Made by a program: the position numbers and the translations under genes. The notes under the pieces were generated by a model. It saw only the letters and a program-made list of their open reading frames with translations. It was not told where the DNA came from and made no database searches. Positions 1 to 8,939 of a stretch of DNA of 64,000 nucleotides are shown piece after piece (within the stretch, counting starts at the first letter, position 1; the number at the start of each line of letters is the position of its first letter). The stretch lies in NCBI RefSeq assembly GCF_000317305.3, contig NC_023036.2:4216001-4280000 (forward strand). The letters run 5' to 3'. This stretch comes from Mycolicibacterium neoaurum VKM Ac-1815D. GTDB lineage: Bacteria; Actinomycetota; Actinomycetes; Mycobacteriales; Mycobacteriaceae.

Positions 1-965
1 GTGTGGGTGGTGAACACCGTGGAGGACCGCACCACCGTCAGCGCGGTTTCGAAGTCCAGCCCCGCCTCGATCAATTCCCTGATGCGCTCGACCCCGAGGA
101 ACCCGGCATGCCCCTCGTTCATGTGGAACACCTCGGGCGCCGGCAGCCCCTCCACCTCGGTGTAGGCCCGGATCGCGCGGACGCCGCCGATACCGGCGAG
201 CAATTCCTGTTTGATCCGATGTTCCTGATCACCGCCGTACAGGCGGTCGGTGACCCCCCGCAGATCATGCTCGTTCTCGCCGATATCGGAATCGAGCAGC
301 AGCAGCGGTACCCGGCCCACCTGGGCGATGAGCACCTGGGCGTACAACCGGGCGCCATCGGGCATCGCCAGGTCGATCAGCACCGGCTGCCCGGCGTGGT
401 CGGTCAGCAGCCGCAGCGGCAGGCCTTGGGGATCCAACGACGGATAGTTCTCGTGCTGCCAGCCATCGGCGGTCAGCGACTGCCGGAAGTACCCGGACCG
501 GTAGTACAGGCCGACCGCGATCAACGGAAGGCCCAGGTCCGATGCGGACTTGAGATGGTCACCGGCCAGGATGCCCAGGCCGCCGGAATAGTTGGGCAGC
601 ACCTCGGCGACGCCGAACTCCATCGAGAAATAGGCGATCCCGTTGGGGAACTCCCGACCGTCGGCAACCTGATTCTGGTACCACATCGGCTGGCTCAGAT
701 AGTTGTCCAGATCGTCGGCGCAGGCGTCCACCTGTCGGGTGAAACCCTCCTCTGCGGCCAGTTCGTCCAGCCGCTGCGGGTTGACCTCGCCGAGCAGTGC
801 CACCGGGTCGGCACCGACCCGCTCCCACAATGCCGGGTCGATCTCGGCGAACAACTTCTGCGTCGGCGTGTGCCAGGACCATCTCAGATTGACCGACAAC
901 CGCTCCAGTGCCGAAAGCCGCTGCGGAAGGTGGGCTCGGACGGTGAATCGTCTCAGGGCTTTCAC
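1..965 (-). CDS. glgP: Alpha-glucan phosphorylase GlgP (N-terminal part, runs off left edge)
   Basis: GT35-family alpha-glucan phosphorylase, which releases glucose-1-phosphate from cytosolic alpha-1,4-glucans. Only about 321 N-terminal residues lie in the window, so the PLP-lysine region is not visible. The protein opens MKALRRFTVRAHLPQRL, followed by LRWSWHTPTQ (the N-terminal DUF3417-type segment), YSGGLGILAGDHLK and YYRSGYFRQ, all typical of mycobacterial GlgP. The GTG at 965 is chosen because AAGGTG lies 7 nt upstream of it. The gene is divergent from glgE across about 205 nt that must hold both promoters; I see no clear consensus there. Next to glgE and glgB it completes a glucan synthesis and breakdown locus, as in M. 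tuberculosis. The missing C-terminus is an edge effect, not a truncation. Confidence 0.95.
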   Translation of the reverse strand, partial: MKALRRFTVRAHLPQRLSALERLSVNLRWSWHTPTQKLFAEIDPALWERVGADPVALLGEVNPQRLDELAAEEGFTRQVDACADDLDNYLSQPMWYQNQVADGREFPNGIAYFSMEFGVAEVLPNYSGGLGILAGDHLKSASDLGLPLIAVGLYYRSGYFRQSLTADGWQHENYPSLDPQGLPLRLLTDHAGQPVLIDLAMPDGARLYAQVLIAQVGRVPLLLLDSDIGENEHDLRGVTDRLYGGDQEHRIKQELLAGIGGVRAIRAYTEVEGLPAPEVFHMNEGHAGFLGVERIRELIEAGLDFETALTVVRSSTVFTTH

Positions 966-1170
966 GTCGATTCACCTTACTGACAATCGGCCCGGTGGCA
1001 GGCAGCTTGGCCGTGCGGCGCCGCTTCACCGGACGCCCCGGAGTTTCGCCATCACGCGCAGCGATGTGTTCCTGACACTAGGTTGGGTACCCAGGGGTCG
1101 GTAACGAGCACGTCGAGTCAGATAGCGGATCGAGACGGATCGCGGTCACCGAGACGGTCGGCGGCGATCA

Positions 1171-3255
1171 GTGAGGAGTTGGTGGGTGACCGGTCGGATC
1201 GAGATCGACGATGTCGCGCCCGTACTGTCCGGTGGCCGGTTTCCCGCGAAGGCGGTGGTCGGAGAGGTCGTGCCGATCAAGGCGACCGTCTGGCGCGAGG
1301 GACACGATGCGGTGGCCGCGACACTGGTGGTGCGTTATCACGGCACCGCATATCCGCGTTTGGTCGACGACCCGCCCGGCACCGCTGCGGAGCCGCCCGC
1401 ACCGGTGACACCGCCGCGGATCAAGCCGTTGATGCTGCCGATGAGCCCCGGCCGAACGCCCGATGTGCTGCACGGCCAGTTCACCCCCGACCAGGTCGGG
1501 ATGTGGACCTTCCGCGTCGACGGCTGGGGAGATCCCATCGCGACGTGGCGCAAGGGCATCATCGCCAAGCTCGACGCGGGTCAGGGTGAAGCGGAGCTCT
1601 CCAACGATCTGATCGTCGGCGCCCAACTGCTCGAACGTGCCGCCGCCGGAATGCCGCGTGAGCACCGCCAGCCGCTGTTCGACGCCGCCGGTGCGCTGCG
1701 CCGGCCGGGTGATCCGTTCGTTCGGGCCGGAGCGGCACTGTCCCCCGGCATCGCGGATCTGCTACATCGTTTTCCGCTGCGCGAGTTGCTGACCCGCGGT
1801 CAGCAATACGGTATCTGGGTGGACCGGCCGCTGGCCCGGTTCGGCTCCTGGTACGAGTTGTTCCCGCGGTCCACCGGCGGCTGGGACGACGCGGGCAGGC
1901 CGGTGCACGGCACGTTCGCCACCGCCGCCGGCGAGTTGCCGCGGGTGGCCGGGATGGGATTCGACGTCGTCTACCTCCCGCCGATCCACCCGATCGGCAC
2001 AGTGCACCGCAAGGGACGCAACAACACCGTCACCGCAACCGAGGGGGATGTCGGTTCGCCGTGGGCGATCGGCAGCAGCGCCGGCGGTCACGACGCCGTG
2101 CATCCCGGCCTGGGCACCATCTCCGATTTCGACGAGTTCGTCGGTGCGGCAAGGGATCAGGGCCTGGAGGTGGCGCTGGACCTGGCGCTGCAGTGCGCAC
2201 CTGATCACCCGTGGGCCCAGGCTCATCCGGAATGGTTCACGGTCTTGCCCGACGGCACCATCGCCTATGCCGAGAACCCGCCCAAGAAGTACCAGGACAT
2301 CTACCCGCTGAACTTCGACAACGATCCGGCCGGGTTGTACGCCGAGGTGCTGCGCGTGGTCCGCTACTGGGTGTCCCACGGGGTGAAGATCTTCCGTGTC
2401 GACAACCCGCACACCAAGCCACCGAACTTCTGGGCCTGGTTGATCGGCAAGGTCAAGAACGACGATCCCGACGTGTTGTTCCTCGCCGAGGCCTTCACCC
2501 GGCCCGCGCGATTGTTCGGTCTGGCCAAATTGGGCTTCACCCAGTCCTATTCGTACTTCACCTGGCGGACCGCCAAGTGGGAGTTGGTCGAGTACGGCCA
2601 GGAGATCGCCGAGTACGCCGATATCGCGCGGCCCAACCTGTTCGTCAACACCCCCGACATCCTGCATGAGAGCCTGCAGCACGGCGGCCCCGGCATGTTC
2701 GCCATCCGGGCGGTGCTGGCCTCGACGTTCAGTTCGGTGTGGGGGGTCTACTCGGGCTACGAGCTCTACGAACACCAAGCGGTCCGCGAGGGCAGCGAGG
2801 AGTACCTGGACTCGGAGAAGTACGAGTTGCGGCCCCGCGATTACGGGGCGGCGCTGGCGTCCGGTAACTCGCTTGAGCCGTTCCTGGCCCGGCTCAACGA
2901 GATCCGTCGGCTGCATCCGGCGCTACAGCAGTTGCGGACCATCGCGTTCCACCATGTCGACAACGACGCGCTGCTGGCCTACAGCAAGTTCGATCCGGTC
3001 ACCGGAGATTGTGTACTGGTAGTCGTGACCCTCAACCCGTTCGGGCCGGAGGCCGGCACCGTGTGGTTAGACATGGCCGCGCTGGGTATGGAGGCCTACG
3101 ACCGGTTCTGGGTGCGCGACGAGATCACCGGCGAGGAGTACCACTGGGGACAGAGCAACTATGTCCGCCTGGAACCCGGCCGCGCCGTCGCGCATGTGCT
3201 GAACATGCCGTTGATACCGCAGGACGCCCGACTGAACCTGCTGCGTAGGGAGTGA
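1171..3255 (+). CDS. glgE: Alpha-1,4-glucan:maltose-1-phosphate maltosyltransferase GlgE
   Basis: GH13_3 maltosyltransferase that transfers maltose from maltose-1-phosphate onto cytosolic alpha-1,4-glucan, in the trehalose-to-glucan (TreS-Pep2-GlgE-GlgB) pathway. At 694 aa the length fits the family. The N-terminal beta domain begins with WWVTGRIEIDDV. The catalytic barrel has the nucleophile Asp411 in KIFRVDNPH, the general acid Glu440 in FLAEAFTRP and Asp496 in NTPDILHESL. The start is uncertain. GTG 1171 keeps the conserved WW, while GTG 1186 has GAGGAG at 1173-1178 and 7 nt spacing, which looks better for initiation. glgB follows after only 7 nt, so the two are co-transcribed and GlgB can branch GlgE's linear product. 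Confidence 0.96.
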   Translation: MRSWWVTGRIEIDDVAPVLSGGRFPAKAVVGEVVPIKATVWREGHDAVAATLVVRYHGTAYPRLVDDPPGTAAEPPAPVTPPRIKPLMLPMSPGRTPDVLHGQFTPDQVGMWTFRVDGWGDPIATWRKGIIAKLDAGQGEAELSNDLIVGAQLLERAAAGMPREHRQPLFDAAGALRRPGDPFVRAGAALSPGIADLLHRFPLRELLTRGQQYGIWVDRPLARFGSWYELFPRSTGGWDDAGRPVHGTFATAAGELPRVAGMGFDVVYLPPIHPIGTVHRKGRNNTVTATEGDVGSPWAIGSSAGGHDAVHPGLGTISDFDEFVGAARDQGLEVALDLALQCAPDHPWAQAHPEWFTVLPDGTIAYAENPPKKYQDIYPLNFDNDPAGLYAEVLRVVRYWVSHGVKIFRVDNPHTKPPNFWAWLIGKVKNDDPDVLFLAEAFTRPARLFGLAKLGFTQSYSYFTWRTAKWELVEYGQEIAEYADIARPNLFVNTPDILHESLQHGGPGMFAIRAVLASTFSSVWGVYSGYELYEHQAVREGSEEYLDSEKYELRPRDYGAALASGNSLEPFLARLNEIRRLHPALQQLRTIAFHHVDNDALLAYSKFDPVTGDCVLVVVTLNPFGPEAGTVWLDMAALGMEAYDRFWVRDEITGEEYHWGQSNYVRLEPGRAVAHVLNMPLIPQDARLNLLRRE

Positions 3256-3262
3256 GAACACC

Positions 3263-5461
3263 GTGACCCGAACCAATCCCGTCTCCGACAGCCATCTGCG
3301 GCCGTCCGATACGGACCTCGGCCGGCTCGTCGCCGGAGAGCATCACGATCCGCATTCCGTCCTCGGTGCCCACGAGTACGACGATCACACGGTCATCCGG
3401 GTGCTGCGTCCGCATGCCGAATCGGTGACCGCACTCATCGGCGGACAGCGTTATCCGCTGACCCACCTCGACGCCGGCCTGTTCGCGGTGGCGCTGCCCA
3501 TCACCAAGCTGATCGACTACCGCCTTGAGGTGCAATACCCCGATGCGCCTGCGCTGACCGTCGCCGACGCATACCGCTTCCTGCCGACGCTGGGCGAGAT
3601 GGACCTGCACCTGTTCGCCGAGGGGCGTCATGAGCGGCTGTGGGAGGCGCTCGGTGCACACCCGCGGACCTACGAGACCCCCGACGGACCTGTCGAGGGT
3701 GTGTCGTTTGCCGTCTGGGCGCCAAATGCCAAGGGCGTGAGCCTGATCGGCGAGTTCAACCTCTGGGGCGGCAACGAGGCGCCACTGCGCAGCCTGGGCT
3801 CCTCCGGGGTGTGGGAGGTCTTCTGGCCCGGCTTTCCCGCCGACGGTCTCTACAAGTTCCGGGTGCACGGGGCCGACGGATCGGTCGTCGACCGGGCCGA
3901 CCCGATGGCATTCGCCGCCGAGGTGCCGCCGCAGACCGCGTCCCAGGTGACGGTCAGTGAGTACGACTGGGCCGATCAGGACTGGATGTCCCAGCGGGCA
4001 ATGCAGAACCCCGTGTTCGAGCCGATGAGCACCCTGGAGGTGCACCTGCCGTCCTGGCGGCCGGGCCTGAGCTATCGGGAGCTCGCGGTCGAACTCGTCG
4101 ACTACGTCGTCGAACGGGGTTTCACCCATGTCGAGATGCTGCCGGTGGCCGCGCACCCCTTCGGTGGGTCCTGGGGCTACCAGGTCACCTCGTACTACGC
4201 CCCGATGCCCAAGCTCGGCACCCCGGATGACCTCCGGTATCTGATCGACACGCTGCACCAGAACGGCATCGGCGTCATCGTCGACTGGGTTCCCGCGCAC
4301 TTCCCCAAGGACGCCTGGGCGCTGGGCCGATTCGACGGCACCCCGCTCTACGAGCACTCCGATCCCCGCCGCGGCGAGCAACTCGACTGGGGCACCTACG
4401 TTTTCGACTTCGGGCGCGCCGAGGTGCGCAATTTCCTGGTGGCCAACGCGCTGTACTGGCTGCAGGAGTTCCATGTCGACGGTCTGCGGGTCGACGCGGT
4501 GGCCTCGATGCTCTACCTGGACTACTCGCGTCCGGCGGACGGCTGGACCCCCAACATCTATGGCGGACGCGAGAACCTCGAGGCCGTGCAGTTCCTGCAG
4601 GAGATGAACGCCACCGTGCACAAGGTCTCCCCCGGCATCGTCACCATCGCCGAGGAGTCCACCTCGTGGCCCGGTGTCACCCGACCGACCAACCTTGGCG
4701 GCCTGGGCTTTTCGATGAAGTGGAACATGGGCTGGATGAACGACACGCTGGAGTTCATCAAGCGTGACCCGATCCACCGCAGTTACCACCACCACGAGAT
4801 CACGTTCTCGATGCTCTACGCCTTCAGCGAGAACTATGTGCTGCCCATCAGCCACGACGAGGTGGTGCACGGCAAGGGCACGCTGTGGGGACGGATGCCC
4901 GGCAACGACCACAACAAGGCGGCCGGGCTGCGCAGCCTGCTGGCCTATCAATGGGCACACCCCGGTAAGCAGCTGCTGTTCATGGGCCAGGAATTCGGCC
5001 AGCGCGCCGAGTGGTCCGAGGAACGCGGGGTCGACTGGTATCAGTTGTCGGAGAACAGCTTCTCCACCGGCATTTCCCAGCTCGTGACCGATATCAATGC
5101 GCTCTACCGCGAGCGCCGGGCGCTGTGGTCGCGCGACACGGTGCCCGAGGGCTACTCCTGGATCGACGCCAACGACTCGGCCAACAACGTGCTGAGCTTC
5201 CTGCGCTTCGGCGACGACGGCTCGATGCTGGCATGCGTGTTCAACTTCTCCGGTAACGAGCATGGGCAGTACCGGCTGGGCCTGCCGAAGGCGGGCACCT
5301 GGCGCGAGGTGCTCAACACCGATGCCACGGTCTACCACGGTTCCGGGATCGGCAACCTGGGTGCGGTCGAGGCGACCGATGAGCCCTGGCATGGCCGGCC
5401 CGCCTCGGCGGTGATGGCGCTGCCTCCGCTGTCGGCGCTGTGGTTCGAACCCGTGTCCTGA
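3263..5461 (+). CDS. glgB: 1,4-alpha-glucan branching enzyme GlgB
   Basis: GH13_9 branching enzyme that makes alpha-1,6 branches in cytosolic glycogen and capsular glucan precursors. The 732 aa match the mycobacterial family length. It has an N-terminal CBM48-like pair (about residues 15-230, including FAVWAPNAKGVSLIGEFN) and a GH13 barrel with VDGLRVDAVASMLYLDY (nucleophile Asp411) and VTIAEESTSWP (acid/base Glu464). The segment ISHDEVVHGKGTL is a branching-enzyme signature. The GTG start at 3263 lies 7 nt after the glgE stop, with GGGAGTGAG upstream as a Shine-Dalgarno. It ends just before a long perfect hairpin that separates it from the convergent thioredoxin-like gene. Confidence 0.97.
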   Translation: MTRTNPVSDSHLRPSDTDLGRLVAGEHHDPHSVLGAHEYDDHTVIRVLRPHAESVTALIGGQRYPLTHLDAGLFAVALPITKLIDYRLEVQYPDAPALTVADAYRFLPTLGEMDLHLFAEGRHERLWEALGAHPRTYETPDGPVEGVSFAVWAPNAKGVSLIGEFNLWGGNEAPLRSLGSSGVWEVFWPGFPADGLYKFRVHGADGSVVDRADPMAFAAEVPPQTASQVTVSEYDWADQDWMSQRAMQNPVFEPMSTLEVHLPSWRPGLSYRELAVELVDYVVERGFTHVEMLPVAAHPFGGSWGYQVTSYYAPMPKLGTPDDLRYLIDTLHQNGIGVIVDWVPAHFPKDAWALGRFDGTPLYEHSDPRRGEQLDWGTYVFDFGRAEVRNFLVANALYWLQEFHVDGLRVDAVASMLYLDYSRPADGWTPNIYGGRENLEAVQFLQEMNATVHKVSPGIVTIAEESTSWPGVTRPTNLGGLGFSMKWNMGWMNDTLEFIKRDPIHRSYHHHEITFSMLYAFSENYVLPISHDEVVHGKGTLWGRMPGNDHNKAAGLRSLLAYQWAHPGKQLLFMGQEFGQRAEWSEERGVDWYQLSENSFSTGISQLVTDINALYRERRALWSRDTVPEGYSWIDANDSANNVLSFLRFGDDGSMLACVFNFSGNEHGQYRLGLPKAGTWREVLNTDATVYHGSGIGNLGAVEATDEPWHGRPASAVMALPPLSALWFEPVS

Positions 5462-5484
5462 CCTCCCGGCCTGCCTTCCCCCGC

Positions 5485-5540
5485 GAGCAGACGGGTGTAC
5501 CCCCTACTTCCGAAGAAATAGGGGGTACACCCGTCTGCTC
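5485..5540. terminator. Perfect 22-bp inverted repeat between convergent genes
   Basis: Arms 5485-5506 and 5519-5540 are perfectly complementary over 22 bp around a 12-nt loop (5507-5518). The arms begin GAGCAGACGGGTGTACCCCC. The element lies between the glgB stop (plus) and the stop of the minus-strand thioredoxin-like gene at 5547, so it can fold in either transcript. No U-tract follows, as is common for mycobacterial terminator hairpins. It could also be a RNA 3'-end stabiliser. The symmetry is seen directly; the role is inferred. Confidence 0.7.
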
Positions 5541-5546
5541 GGCGCG

Positions 5547-6434
5547 CTAGTAGAGCGCGTTGGCCAGCTTGCGGCGAGCGTCGATCACCTCGGGATCCGC
5601 TGCGTCGAAAAGGTCGAACAGCTCGATGAGCCGGGTGCGGGCGGCCGTGCGCTCATCACCGGCGGTGCGTTTGATCAGTGCGATCAGGCGGTCGAACGCC
5701 GCGGTGACGTTCTGCTGCAGGATCTCGACATCGGCAGCGGCGAACGCGGCCTCGACGTCACCGGGCGCGGCATCGGCCAGGGCAGGCGAGTCGGGTGCGC
5801 GGGTGGTGGCGCGCTGCAGGAAGGTGATCTGGCGGACGGCCCCGGCGGCCTCCGGGTCCTGTGGCTTGGCGGCGAGGATGTCCTGGTAGGCAGCCAAGGC
5901 GGCGTCGAACTCGCCGGCGTCGAGGTACGCGCGCGCCTGCTCCAGGGCCGGATCCACCTCCTCGGCCTGTTCGGGCACCCCGCTGAGCTTTCCGGCGACG
6001 GCACTGAGCAGGGAATCGATCCACTGGCGCAGTTGGTCGGCAGGCTGCGGCCCCTGGAAGCTCGAGATCGGTTGGCCGCCGGCCAATGCCACGACCGTCG
6101 GCACGGCCTGCACGCCGAACATCTGCGCCACCCGCGGGGTGGTGTCGACGTTGACCGTCGCCAGCGACCACGTGCCCGCATCGGCCTGGGCCAACGCTGC
6201 CAGGGTGTCGGCGAGCTGCACGCTGGTATCGCTGCGCGGTGTCCACAGCAGCACCACCACCGGGATCTCACCGGAGCGGACCAGCACCTCGGCTTCCAGG
6301 TTGGCCTCGGTCACCTCGACCGCGCCGGCCGGGGCGCCTGCGGCATCCTCGCGGCCCGGCGGGGGCGCCTTGAGTGCGGACAGATCGAATGCGCCGGCGA
6401 GCGCCGGTCCGATATTGGGGCGAGGTCGTGTCAC
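5547..6434 (-). CDS. Cysteine-free thioredoxin-like/TPR protein (Rv1324-like, CnoX/YbbN-type)
   Basis: 295-aa cytosolic protein with a thioredoxin fold (about residues 40-150) followed by a tetratricopeptide-like helical region (about 160-290). The fold is recognisable by VVVLLWTPRSDTS, VNVDTTPRVAQMFGVQAVPT (cis-proline loop) and ISSFQGPQPADQLRQW. The usual WCxxC is replaced by WTPRS, and the whole protein has no cysteine, so it cannot do thiol-disulfide exchange. By analogy with E. coli CnoX/YbbN it may be a holdase or co-chaperone; that is inference. GTG 6434 is preferred over the longer frame because mycobacterial orthologues begin with (M/V)TRPRP and GGGGA sits just upstream. It is the last gene of a fadA4-DUF3817-trx run. 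Confidence 0.88.
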   Translation of the reverse strand: MTRPRPNIGPALAGAFDLSALKAPPPGREDAAGAPAGAVEVTEANLEAEVLVRSGEIPVVVLLWTPRSDTSVQLADTLAALAQADAGTWSLATVNVDTTPRVAQMFGVQAVPTVVALAGGQPISSFQGPQPADQLRQWIDSLLSAVAGKLSGVPEQAEEVDPALEQARAYLDAGEFDAALAAYQDILAAKPQDPEAAGAVRQITFLQRATTRAPDSPALADAAPGDVEAAFAAADVEILQQNVTAAFDRLIALIKRTAGDERTAARTRLIELFDLFDAADPEVIDARRKLANALY

Positions 6435-6447
6435 GTCCCCAATTTTG

Positions 6448-6834
6448 TCACGCCGCCGAACGAGGCGTGACTGCGCTATCGGTGAGCTCGGTGGGACCGC
6501 TGACGCTGCCATCGAGGCGACCCAGCTTGTCGGCCCAGATGACGAAGATCACACTACCCAGCGGCACGATCGAGCCCAGCAACGCCAGCGCCCAGGTGAT
6601 GACGTTCCACTTCCGGTTGATCCCGACCAGCACAGCCGCCGCGACGAACGCCACGAAGATGCCGCCATGGATGGGCCCGAAGACCTTCACGCCGACCTCG
6701 GTGGTCGTCCCGGCCAGGTACTTGAAGTACATCCCGACCAGCAGGCCCGCCCAGCTGAGCGCTTCGGCGACGGCGACGATCCGGAACAGGCCCGCAGCGC
6801 TGCGGACGTCATACTTGTTTGCCATGCCGGCCAT
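6448..6834 (-). CDS. DUF3817 family small membrane protein
   Basis: 128-aa integral membrane protein of the DUF3817 family (like Rv1342c). The opening segment FRIVAVAEALSWAGLLVGMYFKY and later GPIHGGIFVAFVAAAVLV, WALALLGSIVPLGSVIFVIW form three hydrophobic helices. A conserved histidine sits in the PIHG motif. The family has no known biochemical function. The start may be ATG 6834 or ATG 6825; neither has a strong ribosome site. It lies 13 nt upstream of the thioredoxin-like start and 65 nt after the fadA4 stop, so it is probably in one operon with them. From memory this gene is not at this position in M. tuberculosis, so the location looks lineage-specific. Confidence 0.85.
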   Translation of the reverse strand: MAGMANKYDVRSAAGLFRIVAVAEALSWAGLLVGMYFKYLAGTTTEVGVKVFGPIHGGIFVAFVAAAVLVGINRKWNVITWALALLGSIVPLGSVIFVIWADKLGRLDGSVSGPTELTDSAVTPRSAA

Positions 6835-6899
6835 TCTGCCCGACCGGCACGCCAGCTACTACGTAGCGTCGTTGATCATGCTGAGGGCATTCTCAGCGG

Positions 6900-8081
6900 T
6901 CAGGGCCTCCGCAGCACCAAGGCGTCACCCTGGCCACCGGCGCCACAGAGCGCCGCCACGGCGTAGCCGGAGCCCTTGCGGGCGAGTTCGAGCGCGGCGT
7001 GCAGCGTGATCCGCGCCCCCGACGCACCGATCGGGTGACCGATCGCGATGGCCCCGCCGTTAACGTTCACCTTGGCCGGATCGATGCCCAGTTCCTTGGT
7101 GGACGCCAGCGAGACCGCGGCGAAGGCCTCGTTGATCTCCACGACATCGAGCTGATCGACGGTGATGCCTTCCCGCGCGATGGCCTTCTTGATGGCGTTG
7201 GCGGGCTGGCTCTGCAGCGTCGAGTCCGGGCCGGCGACCACACCGTGCGCACCGATCTCCACCAGCCACTCCAGCCCGAGCTCCTCGGCCTTGGCCTTGC
7301 TCATCACGACCACCGCGGCCGCACCGTCGGAGATCTGGGAGGCGGATCCGGCGGTGATGGTGCCGTCCTTGCGGAAGGCCGGGCGCAGCCCGCCGAGGGA
7401 CTCGGCGGTGGTGTTGGCCCGGATGCCCTCGTCCTCGGCGAACTCGATCGGGTCACCCTTGCGCTGCGGAATCTGCACCGGCACAACCTCGTCGGCGAAG
7501 ACGCCGTCCTTCCACGCCGCGGCGGCCTTCTGGTGCGACTGGGCGGCGAGCTCATCCTGCTCGGCGCGGGTGAACTGGTCGACGTCGTTGCGCTGCTCGG
7601 TCAGCGCACCCATCGGCTGGTCGGTGAACACATCGTGCAGACCGTCGTAGGCCATGTGGTCGACCAGGGTGGTGTCGCCGTACTTGAAGCCCTCGCGGCT
7701 CTTGGGCAGCAGATGCGGAGCCTGGCTCATCGACTCCTGGCCGCCCGCGACGACGACCTCGAACTCACCGGCGCGGATCAGCTGATCGGCCAGCGCGATG
7801 GCATCGATACCCGACAGGCACATCTTGTTGATGGTCAGGGCGGGCACATCCCAGCCGATGCCGGCCGCAACGGCGGACTGACGGGCCGGCATCTGGCCGG
7901 CACCCGCGGTCAGCACCTGGCCCATGATCACGTAGTCGACGATCCCTGCATCGATACCGGCCTTCTCCAGCGCTCCCTTGATGGCGAAGGCGCCGAGGTC
8001 ACTACCCGAGAAATCCTTGAGCGACCCCATGAGCTTGCCTACCGGGGTGCGTGCTCCGGCAACGATCACCGAGGTCGTCAT
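6900..8081 (-). CDS. fadA4: Acetyl-CoA acetyltransferase (thiolase) FadA4
   Basis: Biosynthetic-type thiolase II, 393 aa, condensing or cleaving acetyl-CoA/acetoacetyl-CoA in the cytosol. Nucleophile Cys88 lies in INKMCLSGID, the histidine in GHPIGASGAR and the second active-site cysteine in ALCGAGGQGD, so all catalytic positions are present. ATG 8081 is chosen because GGAGG lies 6 nt upstream; the frame extends further but without support. It is divergent from methylmalonyl-CoA epimerase over 84 nt, which places two acyl-CoA enzymes back to back, as in M. tuberculosis (Rv1323/Rv1322A). It probably heads the fadA4-DUF3817-trx transcript. Confidence 0.95.
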   Translation of the reverse strand: MTTSVIVAGARTPVGKLMGSLKDFSGSDLGAFAIKGALEKAGIDAGIVDYVIMGQVLTAGAGQMPARQSAVAAGIGWDVPALTINKMCLSGIDAIALADQLIRAGEFEVVVAGGQESMSQAPHLLPKSREGFKYGDTTLVDHMAYDGLHDVFTDQPMGALTEQRNDVDQFTRAEQDELAAQSHQKAAAAWKDGVFADEVVPVQIPQRKGDPIEFAEDEGIRANTTAESLGGLRPAFRKDGTITAGSASQISDGAAAVVVMSKAKAEELGLEWLVEIGAHGVVAGPDSTLQSQPANAIKKAIAREGITVDQLDVVEINEAFAAVSLASTKELGIDPAKVNVNGGAIAIGHPIGASGARITLHAALELARKGSGYAVAALCGAGGQGDALVLRRP

Positions 8082-8165
8082 GTCATCCTCCAAAGGGTTC
8101 TGCAATAGATGTATGTGGCCTATCCCACAGGCTTAAAAACCGCGGAATCAGGTTACCTTTACCCT

Positions 8166-8642
8166 ATGACCACTGATCACGCCGATGCCCGTCCGGCGCT
8201 TGCGAGCGCACTGGTGACCGCCGTGGATCACGTCGGGATCGCCGTCCCGGATCTGGACGCGGCGGCCAAGTGGTACCACGACCACCTCGGCATGATCGTG
8301 CTGCACGAGGAGGTCAACGAGGAGCAGGGCGTGCGCGAGGCCATGCTGTCGGTCCGCGGCGCCCCCAAGGGCAGCGCACAGATCCAGTTGCTCGCCCCGC
8401 TGGACGAGAAGTCCACGATCGCCAAGTTCATCGATCGCAACGGCCCCGGACTGCAGCAGTTGGCCTACCGCACCAGCGATATCGAGGCGCTCTCCGAGCG
8501 GCTGCGCGCAGAAGGCATCCGCCTGCTCTACGACGCACCGCGGCGCGGCACCGCCGACTCCCGGATCAACTTCATCCACCCCAAGGACGCCGGTGGCGTC
8601 CTCATCGAATTGGTGGAGCCCAGCGCCACCGCCGATCACTAA
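8166..8642 (+). CDS. mce: Methylmalonyl-CoA epimerase
   Basis: 158-aa vicinal-oxygen-chelate enzyme that interconverts (R)- and (S)-methylmalonyl-CoA, linking propionate and cholesterol-derived carbon to the TCA cycle or to methyl-branched lipids. Two glyoxalase-fold halves are visible: VDHVGIAVPDLDAA with the first metal histidine, and INFIHPKDAGGVLIELVE with the metal glutamate. The middle motif reads GLQQLAYRT, where many homologues have GLHHIAFR; this Gln form is, as I recall, usual in actinobacteria. ATG 8166 fits homologues; no Shine-Dalgarno is visible, so the message may be leaderless or nearly so. The stop overlaps the convergent zinc-ribbon gene by 4 nt. The name could be confused with mammalian-cell-entry genes; it is unrelated. 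Confidence 0.93.
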   Translation: MTTDHADARPALASALVTAVDHVGIAVPDLDAAAKWYHDHLGMIVLHEEVNEEQGVREAMLSVRGAPKGSAQIQLLAPLDEKSTIAKFIDRNGPGLQQLAYRTSDIEALSERLRAEGIRLLYDAPRRGTADSRINFIHPKDAGGVLIELVEPSATADH

Positions 8643-8923
8643 GACCAGCGTCTGGTGGGGCCGCGGTTGGCCCGATTGGCCCAGCACGCCGTATGCCAGT
8701 GCCTGCGGTCGTCCACATCGTCGACCGGGATCGCCACCACATGCGCGGTACCCGGCCTGATCTCGTGATCGCAGCCCGGGCAACGGTAGGTCTTGTCGGC
8801 GCGCGAGGCCGGCACGGGGCGCACCTCATGGTCCGTGCCATCGGGGCCCACCTCGACCCGACGGGTCGCCACGGCGGGCGGCTGCCGGTCCGGATCGCGG
8901 CGGGACCGATTGCGGCGTCCCAT
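8639..8923 (-). CDS. Small zinc-ribbon-like protein (Rv1322-like)
   Basis: 94-aa basic protein of unknown function. The N-terminal half is Arg/Pro-rich and probably disordered (MGRRNRSRRDPDRQPP). The C-terminal half holds YRCPGCDHEIRPG and HWHTACWA, a CxxC-x(n)-HxxC arrangement that could bind one zinc. Mycobacteria carry a similar gene between the epimerase and nucS. It ends inside the mce stop region (4 nt tail overlap) and starts 16 nt from the nucS stop, so it is probably co-transcribed with nucS on the minus strand. Function is not assigned; a nucleic-acid-binding role is only a guess. Confidence 0.8.
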   Translation of the reverse strand: MGRRNRSRRDPDRQPPAVATRRVEVGPDGTDHEVRPVPASRADKTYRCPGCDHEIRPGTAHVVAIPVDDVDDRRHWHTACWANRANRGPTRRWS

Positions 8924-8939
8924 TACGAGCAGCGCGCCA

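Noticed and set aside
3125..5392. 755-aa minus-strand frame over glgB
   Set aside because: It is antisense to a well-conserved GlgB and shows only the composition expected for a mirrored high-GC gene.
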